Source of the DNA: CAYWRO01 sp964460345
GTDB taxonomy: Bacteria > Planctomycetota > Phycisphaerae > Phycisphaerales > UBA1924
Length of the DNA: 6,358 nt
Direction: 5' to 3'
NCBI GenBank assembly: GCA_964460345.1
Contig: CAYWRO010000129.1
Location: 1-6,358 of the forward strand
Part shown: positions 4,779-6,358 of the stretch, piece after piece
Numbering within the stretch: position 1 is the stretch's first letter
Layout: the number at the start of each line of letters is the position of its first letter
Notes under the pieces: generated by a model
Seen by the model: the letters and a program-made list of their open reading frames with translations, nothing else
What the model was told of the DNA's origin: nothing
Databases searched by the model: none
Position numbers and translations under genes: made by a program

Positions 4779-6248
4779 ATGCCAATCACGCCCCTTCCGC
4801 AGTTCGAGGCCGACCTCGAAGAAGACCGCAAGATCTACGAGCGGCTCAAGCCGCCCACCTCGATCGTGGTCCGCTTCGGCGTCATGCGCCTCATCGGTGA
4901 GTTCCCCTATTCCGGCGATGCCAAGCCGGGGTGCGGCTCGAAGATCGTCGTCCGCACGCACCGCGGCACCGAGCTGGGTGAGATGCTCACGAGCACCTGC
5001 CCCAACGCCGGCTGCTCCAAGAGCGTCACCCGCAAGGACATGCTCGAGTACATCGAGAACTCCGGCGGCAAGGACTACCCCTTCTTCGACAAGGGCAAGG
5101 TCCTGCGCATCGCGACGGTAGAGGATCTCAACCGCCAGGCCTCGCTGGACGCCCAGCAGCACGACATGCTCAAGGCGGCCCGCCAGGCGGTCAACGAGAT
5201 CGGCCTGCCGATCAAGGTCGTCGAGGCCGAGCCAATCCTCGGCCAGGAGAAGCTCACCTTTTACTTCACCAGCGAGAAACGGGTCGACTTCCGCGACCTG
5301 GTCAACCGCCTGGCCAGCCAGTTCAAGACCCGCATCGAGATGCGCCAGGTGGGGGCGCGCGATGAGGCCCGCCTCGTCGCCGACTACGAGCGCTGCGGCC
5401 AGCACTGCTGCTGCAAGCAGTTCCTCAAGGTCCTGAAGCCCGTCTCCATGCGCTCGGCCAAGACCCAGAAGGCCACGCTCGACCCCCTGAAAATCTCCGG
5501 CCGCTGCGGCCGCCTGATGTGCTGCCTCCGCTACGAAGATGAGAGCTACGAGGAGCTCAAGCGCCGCCTCCCCAAGCGGAAGAAGCGCGTCCTCACCGAC
5601 GAAGGCCCCGGCATCGTCATCGACACGCAGATCCTCACCCAGCTCGTGCTCGTCGCGCTGGAAGATTCCGACAAGCGCATCGCCGTCCCGGTCGAAGAAC
5701 TCGGCGACCCGAACGACCCGGAAGCCCTCGCCGCCATCAAGGCGAAGAAGGCCGAGCGGCAGCAATCGCGCCGCCGCGGCAAGCAGGCCCCCTTCCCCAA
5801 CGAGTCTCCGGAAGACCAGCGCCTGGACGAGCGCCCCGCCGACATCGTCGGCCCCGGCGCAGCGCCCCAGGGCGGCGGCACAGCGGGGCCGGACCAGGGC
5901 CCCGGCGCTCCGCCGGCAGAGGGCGAGCGGAAGCGCCGCCGCCGTCGCCGCAAGCGCCGCCCCGAGGGCGAGAGCCCCGAGGCACGCCAGGGCGCTTCAG
6001 GCGGAGGCGAGCCGCGCCCCCGGCCGGAGAAACCGCAGGACCGAGCGCCCGATGGATCGGCTCCAACCGGCGGGACGGACGGGCAGGGCGAAGCCCCGTC
6101 CGGCCAGCGCCGCAAGCGCCGTCGTCGCCGCCGCGGGGGCGGGGGCGGAGGGGGAGGCGGGCGCGGCGGCTCGGGCGGTGGCGGCCCCGAGGCGGGCGGA
6201 GGCGCTCCGGGGGGCGCGGGTGGCAACCCCGGCGGCGCGGGCGGTTGA
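4779..6248 (+). CDS. ricT: RicT/YaaT-family PSP1 domain protein with cysteine insertion and Arg/Gly-rich tail
   Basis: Residues 27-275 match the PSP1/RicT family. In Bacillus subtilis RicT joins RicA and RicF in a complex that carries [4Fe-4S] clusters and helps RNase Y mature RNAs. The diagnostic core is CGQHCCCKQFLKVLKPVSM (206-224) and KISGRCGRLMCCLRYE (238-253), containing both C-x4/5-CC motifs. Compared with the usual N-terminal half, about 30 residues are inserted near 72-105, bearing C74-x4-C79, and C52 is also present. Residues 276-308 are a small beta segment. From about 320 to 489 the protein is low complexity: a basic block at 384-394, another at 444-452, then poly-glycine with RGG (461-489). 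Such a tail suggests RNA or ribosome contact. At 489 residues it is far longer than the Bacillus protein (about 275). It is cytoplasmic. The ATG at 4779 has no Shine-Dalgarno sequence; the conserved domain starts soon after, so the start is plausible. The symbol is by homology; the usual Bacillus neighbour holB is not seen here. Confidence 0.92.
   Translation: MPITPLPQFEADLEEDRKIYERLKPPTSIVVRFGVMRLIGEFPYSGDAKPGCGSKIVVRTHRGTELGEMLTSTCPNAGCSKSVTRKDMLEYIENSGGKDYPFFDKGKVLRIATVEDLNRQASLDAQQHDMLKAARQAVNEIGLPIKVVEAEPILGQEKLTFYFTSEKRVDFRDLVNRLASQFKTRIEMRQVGARDEARLVADYERCGQHCCCKQFLKVLKPVSMRSAKTQKATLDPLKISGRCGRLMCCLRYEDESYEELKRRLPKRKKRVLTDEGPGIVIDTQILTQLVLVALEDSDKRIAVPVEELGDPNDPEALAAIKAKKAERQQSRRRGKQAPFPNESPEDQRLDERPADIVGPGAAPQGGGTAGPDQGPGAPPAEGERKRRRRRRKRRPEGESPEARQGASGGGEPRPRPEKPQDRAPDGSAPTGGTDGQGEAPSGQRRKRRRRRRGGGGGGGGGRGGSGGGGPEAGGGAPGGAGGNPGGAGG
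5931..6134 (+). repeat. Repeated Arg/Lys-coding blocks in the RicT tail
   Basis: Two short CGC/CGT/AAG-rich blocks (5931-5960, encoding residues 385-394, and 6108-6134, residues 444-452) encode near-identical KRRRRRR stretches. They are separated by Pro/Glu/Gly-rich sequence. The second runs straight into GGG/GGC codons from 6135, making another G-rich stretch. They look like products of low-complexity expansion within the gene and not of a mobile repeat. Confidence 0.6.
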
Positions 6249-6291
6249 TCCGGCCGCATCGGCGGCATCAGGCGGGGCAACGTGTACAAAG

Positions 6292-6313
6292 GGGCGGCCC
6301 AGCGCGGCCGCCC
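6292..6313 (+). terminator. GC-rich hairpin downstream of the RicT gene, probable terminator
   Basis: GGGCGGCC (6292-6299) pairs perfectly with GGCCGCCC (6306-6313) over the 6-base loop CAGCGC, 44 bases after the stop codon. It is preceded by an A-run (ACAAA) and followed by TATCCT, so the T-tract is poor. Termination is plausible on stem strength alone. From 6314 to the window end I see no gene. Confidence 0.5.
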
Positions 6314-6358
6314 TATCCTCCGGGCTGCAACTCGACCGCTCACCCACGACCCTCCGCC

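Noticed and set aside
4599..5765. Long minus-strand open frame opposite ricT
   Set aside because: It is the mirror of a highly conserved plus-strand gene, with Leu/Ala/Asp-rich composition typical of antisense frames.
6314..6319. TATCCT as a -10 element for a gene beyond the right edge
   Set aside because: There is no -35 at proper spacing and no downstream gene is visible to support it.

Overview
The window is GC-rich DNA that reads as a bacterial chromosome segment, most likely from a planctomycete (Planctomycetota, possibly Phycisphaerae-like). The lineage call is inference. It rests on the secreted protein at the left, which joins a beta-propeller to paired D-x-D-x-N-G calcium-loop repeats and breaks off in a 'CPADLDGN' dockerin-like start, a combination typical of planctomycete secreted proteins. 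A PSP1/RicT protein with a long Arg/Gly-rich tail fits the same picture.

Layout: (1) 1-1496, minus strand: a secreted six-bladed YWTD-type propeller protein whose C-terminus lies beyond the left edge. (2) 1497-1717: a divergent control region with a strongly G-rich tract, three 12-bp tandem direct repeats with a GTGCAA core, and an extended -10 promoter for the rightward gene. (3) 1718-2917, plus: a 399-residue protein of unknown function with a helix-turn-helix-like stretch near the N-terminus. (4) 2918-3043: a short gap with a recognisable promoter (TTGACG-17-TAGGGT). (5) 3044-4204, plus: an exported SUMF1/formylglycine-generating-enzyme-fold protein lacking one of the two copper-binding cysteines of true FGE. 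(6) 4257-4559, plus: a 100-residue unknown protein, possibly related to the N-terminal domain of its upstream neighbour. (7) 4560-4778: a leader region with a TAGAAT -10 candidate and two consecutive hairpins. (8) 4779-6248, plus: a RicT/YaaT (PSP1) protein with a cysteine-containing insertion and an RNA-binding-like tail. (9) 6249-6358: a GC-rich hairpin that may be a terminator, then nothing I can call.

The genes do not form an obvious single pathway. Two encode exported proteins (propeller and SUMF1), one is a likely RNA-metabolism factor (RicT), and two are unknowns. I see no CRISPR array, transposase, tRNA or rRNA, and no convincing new multi-gene system. The features most worth a second look are the iterated GTGCAA sites between the divergent genes, the SUMF1/100-residue pair, and the unusual RicT architecture.
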